NCBI GenBank assembly: GCA_030615035.1
Contig: JAUXAC010000001.1
Coordinates: 1 to 64,000 of the forward strand
Reading direction: 5' to 3'
Source: Dehalococcoidia bacterium
GTDB lineage: Bacteria; Chloroflexota; Dehalococcoidia; Dehalococcoidales; RBG-16-60-22
Length of the DNA: 64,000 nucleotides
Below are positions 54,021-62,558 of this stretch, in pieces. The notes beneath the pieces were generated by a model. It was not told the origin of the DNA. It saw nothing but the letters and a program-made list of their open reading frames with translations, and searched no databases. The stretch's first letter is position 1, and every line of letters begins with the position of its first letter. Both the position numbers and the translations under genes were made by a program.

Positions 54021-54187
54021 CGTTTGCGGGGTCAAATAAGCATTAGCTCTCTCTAAATTCCCCTGTATCTGCGAGGTTAAAGGGCAGCCAGCCTCTTTAA
54101 AAAACTTTTTGCCCTTTTTCTGTGAAGTAGCATATACTATAAATAGAGAGGGAGTTTTAAAAGGGCAAAGCCTTAAACCATAAATAA

Positions 54188-54290
54188 GGGGAGATTTTAA
54201 GAGGGGCGAAGCCCCTCTTCCATATCCCTCCCCCTCTCCTTTAAAACCTCGTAAGGAGAGGGGGATTAAGGGGGTGAGGTAGATAAATAA
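54188..54290. repeat. Long-form dispersed repeat abutting ftsY
   Basis: AAGAGGGGCGAAGCCCCTCTT, then CCCCCTCTCCTTT...AAGGAGAGGGGG and GGGGGTGAGGT. The right end touches the ftsY reading frame. Confidence 0.75.
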
Positions 54291-54342
54291 CCTCATTAAA
54301 CAAGCCCTGAAGCGCAGTCGTGATACCTGGTTTGCTAAAGCA

Positions 54343-55185
54343 ATGCACCTGTTCGACCGTCCAGCTATAGGTGATGAGGTATGGTCAGAGGTAGAGGAAC
54401 TGCTCATTGCTGCCGATGTAGGAGTCAACACCACTGAAAAGCTCATTGAGAAAGTAAGACAGCGAATGACCAGAGAGAAGATTGACCAGGGTTCGCTGGT
54501 ATGTGCTGCCTTGCAGGCAGAAATGGTCAATATCCTGAGGATTACTCCTCAGGAAATCCCTGATAACCTGTCCTTGCCCAGGGTTATTCTGGCAGTAGGT
54601 GTCAATGGCGGCGGTAAGACAACATCTATTGCCAAGCTTGCTCATAGCTTGAAGAATAAGGGTAAGAGTGTTATCTTGGTTGCGGCTGATACCTTTCGGG
54701 CAGCGGCTATTGACCAGCTCAAGTGCCTTGGGGAGAGGGCGGGGGTAGATGTTATTGCCCATCAGCCCGGGGCTGACCCGGGGGCGGTGGTCTACGATGC
54801 CCTGCAGGCGGCGCGCAGTCGGCAGCTTGATGAAGTAATTATTGATACTGCCGGTAGACTGCACACCAAGTTTAACCTGATGGAGGAGCTTAAGAAGATT
54901 AAGCGAGTGGCGGCTAAGATTGATACCACCGCACCCCATGAGGTAATCCTGGTGCTTGATGCTACCACTGGGCAAAATGGTTTGACCCAGGCCAGGTATT
55001 TCACTGAGGCGGTAGGCGTAACCGGCATCTTTCTGGCTAAACTTGATGGCACTGCCAAGGGTGGTATAGTCTTGGCTATTTGTGATGAGTTGCAAATCCC
55101 AATCCAGTTCGTCGGTACTGGTGAGAAGCTGGAGGATATGGCGCTCTTTAATGCGGAGTCCTTTGTCGAGGCACTCTGCTCCTGA
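54343..55185 (+). CDS. ftsY: Signal recognition particle receptor FtsY
   Basis: SRP receptor GTPase delivering ribosomes to the membrane. NG domains are present: G1 [34 protein letters not shown], and the [14 protein letters not shown] [13 protein letters not shown]. Coding similarity (NNLIKQALKRSRDTWFAK) continues in frame upstream of ATG 54343 to a TAG at 54280. That stretch has only ATT 54295, CTG 54307 or ATA as possible starts, and a repeat element ends there. The original start appears lost or replaced. The usual acidic A domain is absent, as in many short FtsY proteins. Confidence 0.92.
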   Translation: MHLFDRPAIGDEVWSEVEELLIAADVGVNTTEKLIEKVRQRMTREKIDQGSLVCAALQAEMVNILRITPQEIPDNLSLPRVILAVGVNGGGKTTSIAKLAHSLKNKGKSVILVAADTFRAAAIDQLKCLGERAGVDVIAHQPGADPGAVVYDALQAARSRQLDEVIIDTAGRLHTKFNLMEELKKIKRVAAKIDTTAPHEVILVLDATTGQNGLTQARYFTEAVGVTGIFLAKLDGTAKGGIVLAICDELQIPIQFVGTGEKLEDMALFNAESFVEALCS

Positions 55186-55199
55186 TTTTTGGAGGAACG

Positions 55200-55982
55200 A
55201 TGATTACCATAAGTATAGACCCGGTAGCCTTCACCATAGGCTCAATTGAGGTCAGATGGTATGGCATCTTTATTGCCCTGGCTATTGCGGTGGTTGCATT
55301 GTGGATACTGCGAGAGGTTAAAAAGGGAGCCAACATTTCTTATGATACTGTTTTCACGGCGGCGCTGGTGGGTATCCCTTCTGGGGTAGTATTTGCAAGA
55401 TTGCTCCATGTCATTGATGGCTGGGATTACTATAGCCAGAACCTGGGGCAGATAATCGGCGGCGGCGGTCTAACTGCCTACGGTGGTGTTCTAGGTACCG
55501 CCCTGGGTGTCTGGGTTTATAGTAAATTCAGTAAGTTTCAGTTCGGCTACTTTGCCGATGTTGCAGCGCCGGGCATCATACTATCTCAGGCAGTGGGCAG
55601 GGTGGGTTGCACCATAAACGGCTGCTGTTATGGGATAGAAACCTTCTTACCGTGGAGCATTGTTTATACCCATCCTAATAGCCTTTGTCCTCTAGGGGTG
55701 GCAACTCATCCCACGACGGTTTACGAGATAATATGGAATTTGTTGGTTTTTGCGGTATTACTGAAATTGCGGGGGCGGTTTAAGCCTGATGGCTCGCTGT
55801 TTCTTATTTATCTTAGTCTGTACTCAGTATACCGGCTCGGCACTGATTTCCTGCGAGTCGGGACACCCTTCCTCTTTGGCTTACATCAGGCTCAGGTAAT
55901 TGCCATAATAGTTTTAGCCATCGCCATTCCCTTACTGGCTTTGAGGACGAGGTGGGTTAAAGTAGAGAGTTCTGCTGAATAG
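55200..55982 (+). CDS. lgt: Prolipoprotein diacylglyceryl transferase
   Basis: Membrane enzyme attaching diacylglycerol to the lipobox cysteine of lipoproteins. 260 residues with about seven hydrophobic segments. Family motifs are EVRWYGIFIALAI near the start, GGGLTAYGGVLGT, and the signature VGRVGCTINGCCYG. GGAGGAACG precedes the ATG, and ftsY is 14 bp upstream, so the two share a transcript. Confidence 0.94.
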   Translation: MITISIDPVAFTIGSIEVRWYGIFIALAIAVVALWILREVKKGANISYDTVFTAALVGIPSGVVFARLLHVIDGWDYYSQNLGQIIGGGGLTAYGGVLGTALGVWVYSKFSKFQFGYFADVAAPGIILSQAVGRVGCTINGCCYGIETFLPWSIVYTHPNSLCPLGVATHPTTVYEIIWNLLVFAVLLKLRGRFKPDGSLFLIYLSLYSVYRLGTDFLRVGTPFLFGLHQAQVIAIIVLAIAIPLLALRTRWVKVESSAE

Positions 55983-56023
55983 AAGGTGACCTTTTTCTAA
56001 AACCTGTCTCTTCTGTCACCTTC
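55982..56023 (+). terminator. Hairpin after lgt
   Basis: Perfect 9-bp inverted repeat GAAGGTGAC/GTCACCTTC with a 24-nt loop starting at the lgt stop codon. There is no T-run, so termination is uncertain. Confidence 0.4.
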
Positions 56024-56167
56024 AGTCTGTCAGTGAACAATTTGGCTAATTGTTAACAGTGAAATCCTGCTACACAGCGCGCTTAACTCACGGCCGCCTG
56101 CTCCAGAGGCAATCATGTTGGCAACACAAACTTAGAAAGTGGTATAAATTATGAGGAGCAGGTCAGA

Positions 56168-57052
56168 ATGAATCTAAAAAAGACAGCGTCATTTGTAAAG
56201 AAGACACCGTCATATACAAAGAATACAGTATTACTTGGAGAGAGCGTCGTGAAGTACTGGTCGCACTATTTTAGTAACAGACGCTTTCCAAAGAATCAGG
56301 AATTCTATGTTGTTTACACTAGCATGGATCACAGCATCCCCTTTCAGCCCAATTCAGCTCTTGACTATTGGCTTATTAATTTTAAGTTCATTCCAACTTT
56401 CATAAAATTAGGAGATGCAACGTCTGGTGAGTCCTTTAATGATATCAGGTGTGCATATGTAGATATTGCTAAGGAAGGGGGCGCTGCATTTAGGGAAGTA
56501 CCGACAATTATGCCTCATTTTACTGAGCATAGTGGACACGCATTGCACGTGGCTCAGACATTGCTAAAACCAATAAATTGCTCTCCCTCCCTGCATACAG
56601 CAGCTCCTTTTTTTGCATACAACCTAGGCGCAAAATATTTTCCTGAAAAAGAACCGGAGCTACGCCAACATATTGGGGATGTTGTCTCAACTGTTATCAA
56701 AACAAAACTCCATGCCATGATTGATATTGCATTTGGCATGTTTCTTTCTAAAAAAACAATTAAAGATAAACTCGGCCTCGATTTTTATGATTTGGAATCT
56801 TTCTTCACTCAGGAACAAAAAAGCAAGGATAAAATCCCATATGAGCATGTGTACAGAATGTACCATGAGATTAACGAATTAGAAAAGACAAAGGAGGGTG
56901 AGGAAGGCAAGTTACCAAAGATTATGGAGCGCTATTTTCAAGAAATAGGTTTGCCTCGCGTTAGGCGAGAACAAAGTAACTGCCTCTATGATCTCGAACA
57001 GAAAGTGCTCGTCTATTCTCCCGAGTTAAAAGTTGGGAAAGGGCTGTTGTAG
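56168..57052 (+). CDS. Divergent PAP2-like protein, function unknown
   Basis: 294 residues, AT-rich coding sequence compared with neighbours. It contains phosphatase-like signatures of the PAP2 superfamily: CSPSLHTAAPFF (motif 2 PSxH, residues about 136-147) and KLHAMIDIAFGMFL (motif 3 HxxxD-like). An upstream DHSIPFQPNSALDYW segment is also typical. Yet clear transmembrane helices, normal in membrane PAP2 enzymes, are weak, and the C-terminal 90 residues are charged and helical. A TTGGCA-N19-TATAAA promoter, a GAGGAG site and its own terminator suggest an independent, perhaps acquired gene. Lipid or inositol-phosphate chemistry is possible but unproven. Confidence 0.65.
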   Translation: MNLKKTASFVKKTPSYTKNTVLLGESVVKYWSHYFSNRRFPKNQEFYVVYTSMDHSIPFQPNSALDYWLINFKFIPTFIKLGDATSGESFNDIRCAYVDIAKEGGAAFREVPTIMPHFTEHSGHALHVAQTLLKPINCSPSLHTAAPFFAYNLGAKYFPEKEPELRQHIGDVVSTVIKTKLHAMIDIAFGMFLSKKTIKDKLGLDFYDLESFFTQEQKSKDKIPYEHVYRMYHEINELEKTKEGEEGKLPKIMERYFQEIGLPRVRREQSNCLYDLEQKVLVYSPELKVGKGLL

Positions 57053-57132
57053 TATGCCTATGCAGCGCTTTTTCACAAAAAGTATCCACGAGTTTTATTA
57101 ATAATAAAAAAATAACCAAATCATATGACAGT

Positions 57133-57167
57133 AGCCCAAATTGTCAAATCATACAATCTGGCTTTTT
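57133..57167 (+). terminator. Terminator of the PAP2-like gene
   Basis: AGCC-ATTGT/ACAAT-GGCT stem with a small internal loop, followed by TTTTTG. Confidence 0.65.
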
Positions 57168-57204
57168 GTTATACATCTTAGGCATATAGATCATGACTAA
57201 CGGT

Positions 57205-57531
57205 TTAGCTTCTTCTCTGTCTTACATTCCTATTGTACCTGCCTCCGCTCTTGTGACTATAGGAGCAATTGCCACCGTTGTCAGAAAGAGGGAGTGCCTT
57301 GATAACATCAATCGTCCTATGGCTAAGTGTTTTTCCATTGAGGCCAGTAATTGCGGCTTGGCCCTCAGATTGTGACGGCATTTCAACAAATCCGTATCCC
57401 TTGGATTGACCACTGCCAATATACTTATCGTTCATAATGGTTACAGATATCACTTCTCCGAAAGCCATGAACTCTCGTCGCAGTTCCTCCTCAGTTACAC
57501 CCAGAGATAAGTTGCCCACATAGATATTCAT
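57205..57531 (-). CDS. RNA-binding protein with RRM domain (copy 1)
   Basis: About 108 residues. A single RRM: RNP2 NIYVGNLS at the start and RNP1 KGYGFVEM, then AAITGLNGKTLSHRTIDV. The tail is Ser/Gly/Arg-rich (SHKSGGRYNRNVRQRR). Glycine-rich RRM proteins of this kind are RNA chaperones often linked to cold response. Paralog of the gene at 57661, about 130 bp apart on the same strand. ATG 57531 is preferred because AGGGTGGG lies just upstream; GTG 57540 is also in frame. Confidence 0.9.
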   Translation of the reverse strand: MNIYVGNLSLGVTEEELRREFMAFGEVISVTIMNDKYIGSGQSKGYGFVEMPSQSEGQAAITGLNGKTLSHRTIDVIKALPLSDNGGNCSYSHKSGGRYNRNVRQRRS

Positions 57532-57660
57532 ATTGCCCACCCTTCTTTGGTGATTGGGTTAGTCTTGGCCTACTGTCTGTAACTAACGCCTAAACTAATA
57601 GTTCTTCGGAGTTATGAATATATTTTGTGTGTCTTAAGCAGAAATAAATGAAGAGGGAGT

Positions 57661-57951
57661 TTAATATCTTCTCTGTCTTCCTCCGCCAAATCCACCGCCT
57701 CTGTCATCAGAGCGAGGCCGAGCCGCATTAACATTGAGTGTCCGTTCTCGTAAGGTTTTCCCGTTGAGGCCAGTAATTGCGGCTTGACCTTCAGACACTG
57801 CTGGCATTTCAACAAACCCGAATCCTTTTGGTCGTCCACTATACTTGTCCGTTATGATATTTACGGATTCAACCTTTCCAAAAGCTTCAAATTCTTGGCG
57901 TAATTCCTCCTCAGTTACCTCGTAGGATAAGTTACCCACATAGATTTTCAT
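57661..57951 (-). CDS. RNA-binding protein with RRM domain (copy 2)
   Basis: 96 residues from ATG 57951, which follows AAAGGAGC. RNP2 is KIYVGNLSYE and RNP1 KGFGFVEM; the C-terminal tail RGGGFGGGRQRRY is glycine/arginine-rich. Close paralog of copy 1 (shared SEGQAAITGLNGKTL). It follows rpsU on the same strand. Confidence 0.93.
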   Translation of the reverse strand: MKIYVGNLSYEVTEEELRQEFEAFGKVESVNIITDKYSGRPKGFGFVEMPAVSEGQAAITGLNGKTLRERTLNVNAARPRSDDRGGGFGGGRQRRY

Positions 57952-58023
57952 ATTAGTGCTCCTTTTACTTAGTTTCGTAACCCCACGACGACTGTCTCGC
58001 CTCAAGTACCTATGCTGAGCTCG

Positions 58024-58057
58024 ACCAGAAACATTAGCTAATTAGTTGCTTTCTGGT
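58024..58057 (-). terminator. Hairpin directly after rpsU
   Basis: ACCAGAAA/TTTCTGGT, a perfect 8-bp stem with an 18-nt loop, starting right at the rpsU stop codon. No T-run follows, so it may stabilise the mRNA 3' end or attenuate rather than fully terminate. Confidence 0.45.
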
Positions 58058-58243
58058 TTACCCGTAACCGCGCCTTCGTCTGGCGCTCTTTTGCGCTTTC
58101 AAACGTGCCGTCTCTCCTTTGGATAGAAAATGACGATGGGCCTTTGCCTCGCGCATAATTCCACTCGTCTGTACAATCCTTTGAAAGCGACGCAACAGGG
58201 AATCTTGGGATTCACCTTCACGTATCTCGACTTGCAAAGACAT
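58058..58243 (-). CDS. rpsU: Small ribosomal subunit protein bS21
   Basis: 61 residues from ATG 58243: LQVEIREGESQDSLLRRFQR and the basic tail ETARLKAQKSARRRRGYG are typical of bS21. The frame is open further upstream, but the family starts here. The ribosome-binding site is weak. It stands in a cluster with RRM proteins and a zinc-ribbon protein. Confidence 0.9.
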   Translation of the reverse strand: MSLQVEIREGESQDSLLRRFQRIVQTSGIMREAKAHRHFLSKGETARLKAQKSARRRRGYG

Positions 58244-58323
58244 AACACACCAACACTTTCTAGGGGCATGCACGGGCCAATTATCCTCAGCCCGTGTATG
58301 TCCTCTGAGGTCAAACCCCAGCA

Positions 58324-58623
58324 TTACCTATTCATTCTGACTTTACGGTAGCAATCGCTACAGTAAACTGGCTTATCACCGCGAGGTTCAAAGGGTACTT
58401 CGGTGTCTTTGCCGCATTCGGCGCATGTCACAGGAAACATCTGGCGTCTGGACCCATAGCTGCTGTTTCCGTAACGCTCTGACTTCCTTGCCTGGCGGCA
58501 TTCGGGACAGCGCTTTGGCTCATTAGTATAGCCTCTGGATTGGAAAAACTCTTGCTCCTCAACGCTGAAAGTGAAGGTAGCCCCACAATCGGAACACTGG
58601 AGAGACTTATCCTGAAAACTCAT
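58324..58623 (-). CDS. Zinc-ribbon protein (CxxC repeats)
   Basis: 99 residues with three CxxC pairs and a fourth: LQCSDCGATFTFSVEEQEFF, RCPECRQARK, VTCAECGKDTEVPF and YCSDCYRK. This is the probable zinc-binding domain protein with two ribbons, widespread in Chloroflexota and others; the function is unknown. A GAGGAGGCC site precedes the ATG. First gene of the cluster, with a long leader of about 100 nt from the predicted promoter. Confidence 0.88.
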   Translation of the reverse strand: MSFQDKSLQCSDCGATFTFSVEEQEFFQSRGYTNEPKRCPECRQARKSERYGNSSYGSRRQMFPVTCAECGKDTEVPFEPRGDKPVYCSDCYRKVRMNR

Positions 58624-58732
58624 TGGATGGCCTCCTCTCTTCTAAATTTTAGTTAGAGCTCGGTCACCCAATACTTGATTAGTCGAAAGCGATAAAAAAG
58701 TTTGCAATAACCTACACTGGAACTAATATTTT

Positions 58733-58762
58733 ATTTTACACTAAAGAGAACCTCTTTGTCAA
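58733..58762 (-). promoter_or_regulatory. Promoter of the zinc-ribbon/rpsU/RRM cluster with palindromic spacer
   Basis: Minus strand TTGACA (58762-58757), an 18-nt spacer, TAAAAT (58738-58733). The spacer contains AAAGAG-AAC-CTCTTT on the plus strand, a perfect 6-bp inverted repeat that could be an operator. The region between this promoter and plsY (58763-58888) shows no gene. Confidence 0.7.
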
Positions 58763-58888
58763 ACGAGTGCAGGTTCCCCTGTACGCGAGGTTACTTTTTA
58801 CAGTGTGGTACCCCCCTTTGTAGTAACAATATGACGGAAGGCGTCTTACGTGACCCAGCTAGCTGAGGGCGAAGTCTGAGGGATTTCC

Positions 58889-59527
58889 CTAAAACCTATC
58901 CCTTAGGTTTTTGCGCAGGAAGACGTGGCGCCAGCTACCTGCCTTAGTGTGCATCTCTTTTATTCTGGGGATATATTTGATTGCCGGAAGCAGCAGTATG
59001 CCTATGGAAAAAACTATGAACTCCCACGAGTGATATTTTAGCCAGGCGACAAAGGGGAAGCAGAGAAAAGCTACACTGTAGCTGAGGGTGGGGTAGTGCG
59101 TTAGCAACAGACTAATCCCGAAAATGGCAGCATAAAAGGGGATGCCCCATGGCATAAGGAAAACAAGGACGCCGATGCAGGTGGCTCCTCCTCTCCCCCC
59201 ACGGAACTTGAGGAATACCGGGAAGCCGTGACCAATTACCACCGCCGCTCCGGCAAAAAGCTGGGCTATCAACGGCACTCCCAGCCAGCGAGCCAAGGCA
59301 ACGGCGGCGACTCCCTTGCCGATGTCCACTGCCAGAACAGTGATGCCCGCCGCAAATCCCACTTGGTAGAAGACATTCATGGCGCCCATATTTCGGGTGC
59401 CTACCTCACGAATGTCTATCCCTTTCCTGAGACGACCCATGATATAAGCCGTGGGAAAGGAGCCAATCAAATAGGCACATATTATGGCGATGGCAATATA
59501 AAGAATCTGACTACTCATACCTGTCAT
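58889..59527 (-). CDS. plsY: Glycerol-3-phosphate acyltransferase PlsY
   Basis: Membrane acyltransferase using acyl phosphate to make lysophosphatidate. 212 residues with about five hydrophobic segments. The three PlsY motifs are present: AYLIGSFPTAYIMGR, GRGGATCIGV-type FLKFRGGRGGAT, and the GHGFPVFLKF stretch. The C-terminus is extended and basic. A second in-frame ATG (59518) is also possible. Last gene of a run with recJ and fabF. Confidence 0.92.
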   Translation of the reverse strand: MTGMSSQILYIAIAIICAYLIGSFPTAYIMGRLRKGIDIREVGTRNMGAMNVFYQVGFAAGITVLAVDIGKGVAAVALARWLGVPLIAQLFAGAAVVIGHGFPVFLKFRGGRGGATCIGVLVFLMPWGIPFYAAIFGISLLLTHYPTLSYSVAFLCFPFVAWLKYHSWEFIVFSIGILLLPAIKYIPRIKEMHTKAGSWRHVFLRKNLRDRF

Positions 59528-59573
59528 ATCCAGTGAACTTAAGAAGTTTTCTAGTCAATTATCTTATCTAAAC

Positions 59574-61256
59574 TTACTTCGATGGCGCAAAATCCAGGAT
59601 GTTCAGTCTGAGTCTCTCCTTTCCACCCCACCGGTCTATCTCCAGATTATGGACGATATCAAGGGGCGAGGCTACCTCGGCCAGATATTTGCCTAACCTG
59701 AAAGCGACCCCATCCCATGCACAGCCACCCTGCTTCAGTTTCAGCCTCAGGTGCTCCCCATTATTACCCATGGTGCGGCAATCAATAACCTCTACCCCAC
59801 GGCTGAGGAAAATGGGCACTGGATTGCCACGACCAAAGGGAGCTAACTGTTGAGTTACCTGGAAGGTATCTCCACCAAGGTCAGGCAGGGAAACACTGGC
59901 GTCAATGTCTAGGCGGGGACGAAGGTCAACCTCGGCTAGCTGGGTGGTTGCCAATTGCAGAAGCGTCTGCTTCAGGCGAGTCAAATTCTTGGTCGGCAGG
60001 GTAAAGCCAGCAGCCTGCGAGTGCCCGCCAAACTGGGAGAGCAGGTCGCGGCACTGGTTCAGGGCAGCGATAATATTGAATTCGGGAATACTGCGACAAC
60101 TGCCGCTACTTATCTTCTCACCGGTTTTGATAACAATTGACGGTCGGTAGAATTCCTCCGACAGTCTACCGGCTACCAGTCCAGCAATGCCGATGGGATA
60201 GTCCTTATCACTGGCGACCAGAAGTGGCGAAATTCCCATTGCCAGTACTTGTTCTCTGGCCTTAGCCAAAGTGGTAGTGGTTAGTCTTTGTCGTTCCGCA
60301 TTTTTCCCCTCCAGCCAGATAGCTAGCTGGTTTGCTTCCCGTGGCGAGTCCGTCATCAGCAATTTATAGCTGGTCAGGGCGTGTTCCAGTCTGCCGGCAG
60401 CATTCAAGCGCGGGGCTATAATCCAGGAGATACTTTTGGCATCAAGACTCCCTATATTTAGTCCAGCCTGGGTTATTATTGCCTTAATGCCGAGGCGGGG
60501 GGTGGTATTCATTTGCTTCAACCCTTCTTTAATCAGATACCGGTTTTCTCCCAGTAGTGGCGATATATCAGCAATGGTGCCTAAGGCTACCAGGTCCATT
60601 AGCTTATCCATGTGCTGCTCTCTGCCAAGACTTTGAAACAGAGCTTGAAGCAGCTTGAGGGCTACGCCAACGCCGGCTAGTTCTGAGAAAGGATAGGTTG
60701 AGTTGGGCAACTTGGGGTCAACAATAGCAATAGCGGGTGGGATTTCGGATAGTGGAGTATGGTGGTCGGTAATAATTATATCGAGTCCCATCCTTTGTGC
60801 CTTCTTAACCTCGGGCAGGCTGGTAATGCCGCAATCAACAGTAATAACCAGGCTAACACCTTGTCGGTGAAGGTTCTCCAGGGCAGCTTTTTTCAGCCCG
60901 TAGCCCTCTGTCAGGCGATGTGGTATGTAGGGGATAGCCTTGCTGCCAAGAGCTGAAAGCCCCTGGACAAGCAGGGCAGTGGCGGTTATGCCATCAGCAT
61001 CAAAGTCTCCGTAGATGGCGATTTTTTCGCTGGAGAGCAAAGCTCGGTACACTCTGGCTACTGCTTGGTGCATATCGGGTAGTAGAAAGGGGTCGCCGGA
61101 AAGACTCTTATCACCAGCAACGAAGGATTGTAATTGAAATGGTTCGGTTAGACCACGATTATATAAAAGCTGGACTATTAGTGGGGAAAAACCTGAGGCG
61201 TTAACTAGTTGTTTGTCTGGAACCGGTGGCAGAAGATTCCAACGACTGTGACTCAA
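59574..61256 (-). CDS. recJ: Single-stranded-DNA-specific exonuclease RecJ
   Basis: 5'-to-3' single-strand exonuclease of recombination and base-excision repair. 560 residues. DHH-family metal motifs are YGDFDADGITATALLV, TVDCGI and IITDHHTPLSE. The DHHA1 domain has FGGHSQAAGFTL, and the OB-like C-terminus is present. TTG start at 61256, two bases after the fabF stop. Confidence 0.95.
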   Translation of the reverse strand: MSHSRWNLLPPVPDKQLVNASGFSPLIVQLLYNRGLTEPFQLQSFVAGDKSLSGDPFLLPDMHQAVARVYRALLSSEKIAIYGDFDADGITATALLVQGLSALGSKAIPYIPHRLTEGYGLKKAALENLHRQGVSLVITVDCGITSLPEVKKAQRMGLDIIITDHHTPLSEIPPAIAIVDPKLPNSTYPFSELAGVGVALKLLQALFQSLGREQHMDKLMDLVALGTIADISPLLGENRYLIKEGLKQMNTTPRLGIKAIITQAGLNIGSLDAKSISWIIAPRLNAAGRLEHALTSYKLLMTDSPREANQLAIWLEGKNAERQRLTTTTLAKAREQVLAMGISPLLVASDKDYPIGIAGLVAGRLSEEFYRPSIVIKTGEKISSGSCRSIPEFNIIAALNQCRDLLSQFGGHSQAAGFTLPTKNLTRLKQTLLQLATTQLAEVDLRPRLDIDASVSLPDLGGDTFQVTQQLAPFGRGNPVPIFLSRGVEVIDCRTMGNNGEHLRLKLKQGGCAWDGVAFRLGKYLAEVASPLDIVHNLEIDRWGGKERLRLNILDFAPSK

Positions 61257-61258
61257 GC

Positions 61259-62515
61259 TTATACCTCAGAATATTCTCGGAAGACTAGGACCGAATTATG
61301 ACCCCCAAAACCAAAGGAATTGGAAAGGGCGGTGGTAACCTTGGCTCGGCGAGCGACATTAGGCACATAATCTAAGTTGCATTCAGGGTCAGGGTGGGTG
61401 AGGTTGATGGTCGGTGGTATGATACCATGTCGGATAACCATAATACAGATTGCTGCCTCAATAGCTCCAGCACAGCCGATAAGATGCCCCGTCATTGACT
61501 TGGTGGAACTTACCGGAATACGGTAGGCATAATCACCAAAAGCGGTTTTTGTGGCTCTGGTCTCCGTTACATCATTAAGTGGCGTAGAAGTACCGTGGGC
61601 ATTGATATAATCAACCTCGCTGGGAGCAATTCCTGCCTTTTCCAGGGCTATTTGCATGGCTCTGGCAGCAACCTCACCATTTTCAGCTGGTTGGGTAACA
61701 TGAAAGGAATCTGCCGTAGCGCCATAGGCTACAATTTCAGCCAGAATATTAACTCCTCGCTTTTGGGCATGGGCAAGATTTTCCAGGATTAGAACACAAG
61801 CCCCTTCGCCAATAACAAAGCCGTCACGTTCGGCATCAAAAGGACGGGAGGCTAATTGTGGCTCACTGTTTCTGGTTGAGATAGCTTTAAGAGCATTGAA
61901 GGCGGTGATACCTATTGGGTTTATTATTGACTCGGCGCCACCGGCTATCATAACCTCAGCATCACCGTGCTTGATAAGTTCATAGGCGGCACCGATGGCA
62001 TCTGAACCACTGGAGCAGGCTGATGTGATACAGAAGTTTGGTCCTTTAACCCCCAGCGCAATGGATACCTGGGCGGCGGCTATATCGGCTATCATCATTG
62101 GTGCTAAGAACGGGCTTACTCTCTTTGGTCCCTTTTCCAGTAGCACCTTGCTTTGTTCAAATAAGGTAGTCAGCCCGCCAATCCCGCTGCCAACTATGAC
62201 GCCGATGTTATCCTGATTTCTGTCATCAATTTCTAGTCTAGCTTGTTTCACTGCTTCGGGGCTGGCAGCTACCGCCAGTTGGGCAAAGCGGTCCATCCGG
62301 TGGGCATCCTTGCGGCTCATGTAATTAGTAGGCTCAAATCCCTTTACCTCACCGGCAAATTTGGTTTCAAGAGGCTCAGGGTCACACAATGTAATGTAAT
62401 CAATCCCGGACTTACCAGCAATAAGGTTTTCCCAGGTAGTGGCGGTATCCAGACCAAGGGGACTGACGGTACCTATTCCCGTAACTACAACTCTATTTTT
62501 GCTATTATCTATCAA
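61259..62515 (-). CDS. fabF: 3-oxoacyl-ACP synthase II
   Basis: Condensing enzyme of fatty acid elongation. The active-site Cys is in SACSSGSDAIGAA, with His in NAHGTSTPLNDVTE and GHLIGCAGAIEA. The end reads SFGFGGHNSVLVF. About 418 residues from TTG 62515, chosen for GGATTAAGG upstream; GTG 62536 is also open but overlaps the ribosome-binding site. Confidence 0.95.
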   Translation of the reverse strand: MIDNSKNRVVVTGIGTVSPLGLDTATTWENLIAGKSGIDYITLCDPEPLETKFAGEVKGFEPTNYMSRKDAHRMDRFAQLAVAASPEAVKQARLEIDDRNQDNIGVIVGSGIGGLTTLFEQSKVLLEKGPKRVSPFLAPMMIADIAAAQVSIALGVKGPNFCITSACSSGSDAIGAAYELIKHGDAEVMIAGGAESIINPIGITAFNALKAISTRNSEPQLASRPFDAERDGFVIGEGACVLILENLAHAQKRGVNILAEIVAYGATADSFHVTQPAENGEVAARAMQIALEKAGIAPSEVDYINAHGTSTPLNDVTETRATKTAFGDYAYRIPVSSTKSMTGHLIGCAGAIEAAICIMVIRHGIIPPTINLTHPDPECNLDYVPNVARRAKVTTALSNSFGFGGHNSVLVFREYSEV

Positions 62516-62558
62516 CCTTAATCCTTTTCTCCTCACCTGTGTTAAAGAATAGGGACAG

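Noticed and set aside
53763..54530. 255-residue reverse frame spanning two repeats and the ftsY start
   Set aside because: It reads through GC-rich repeats and antisense of conserved genes; no protein family features.
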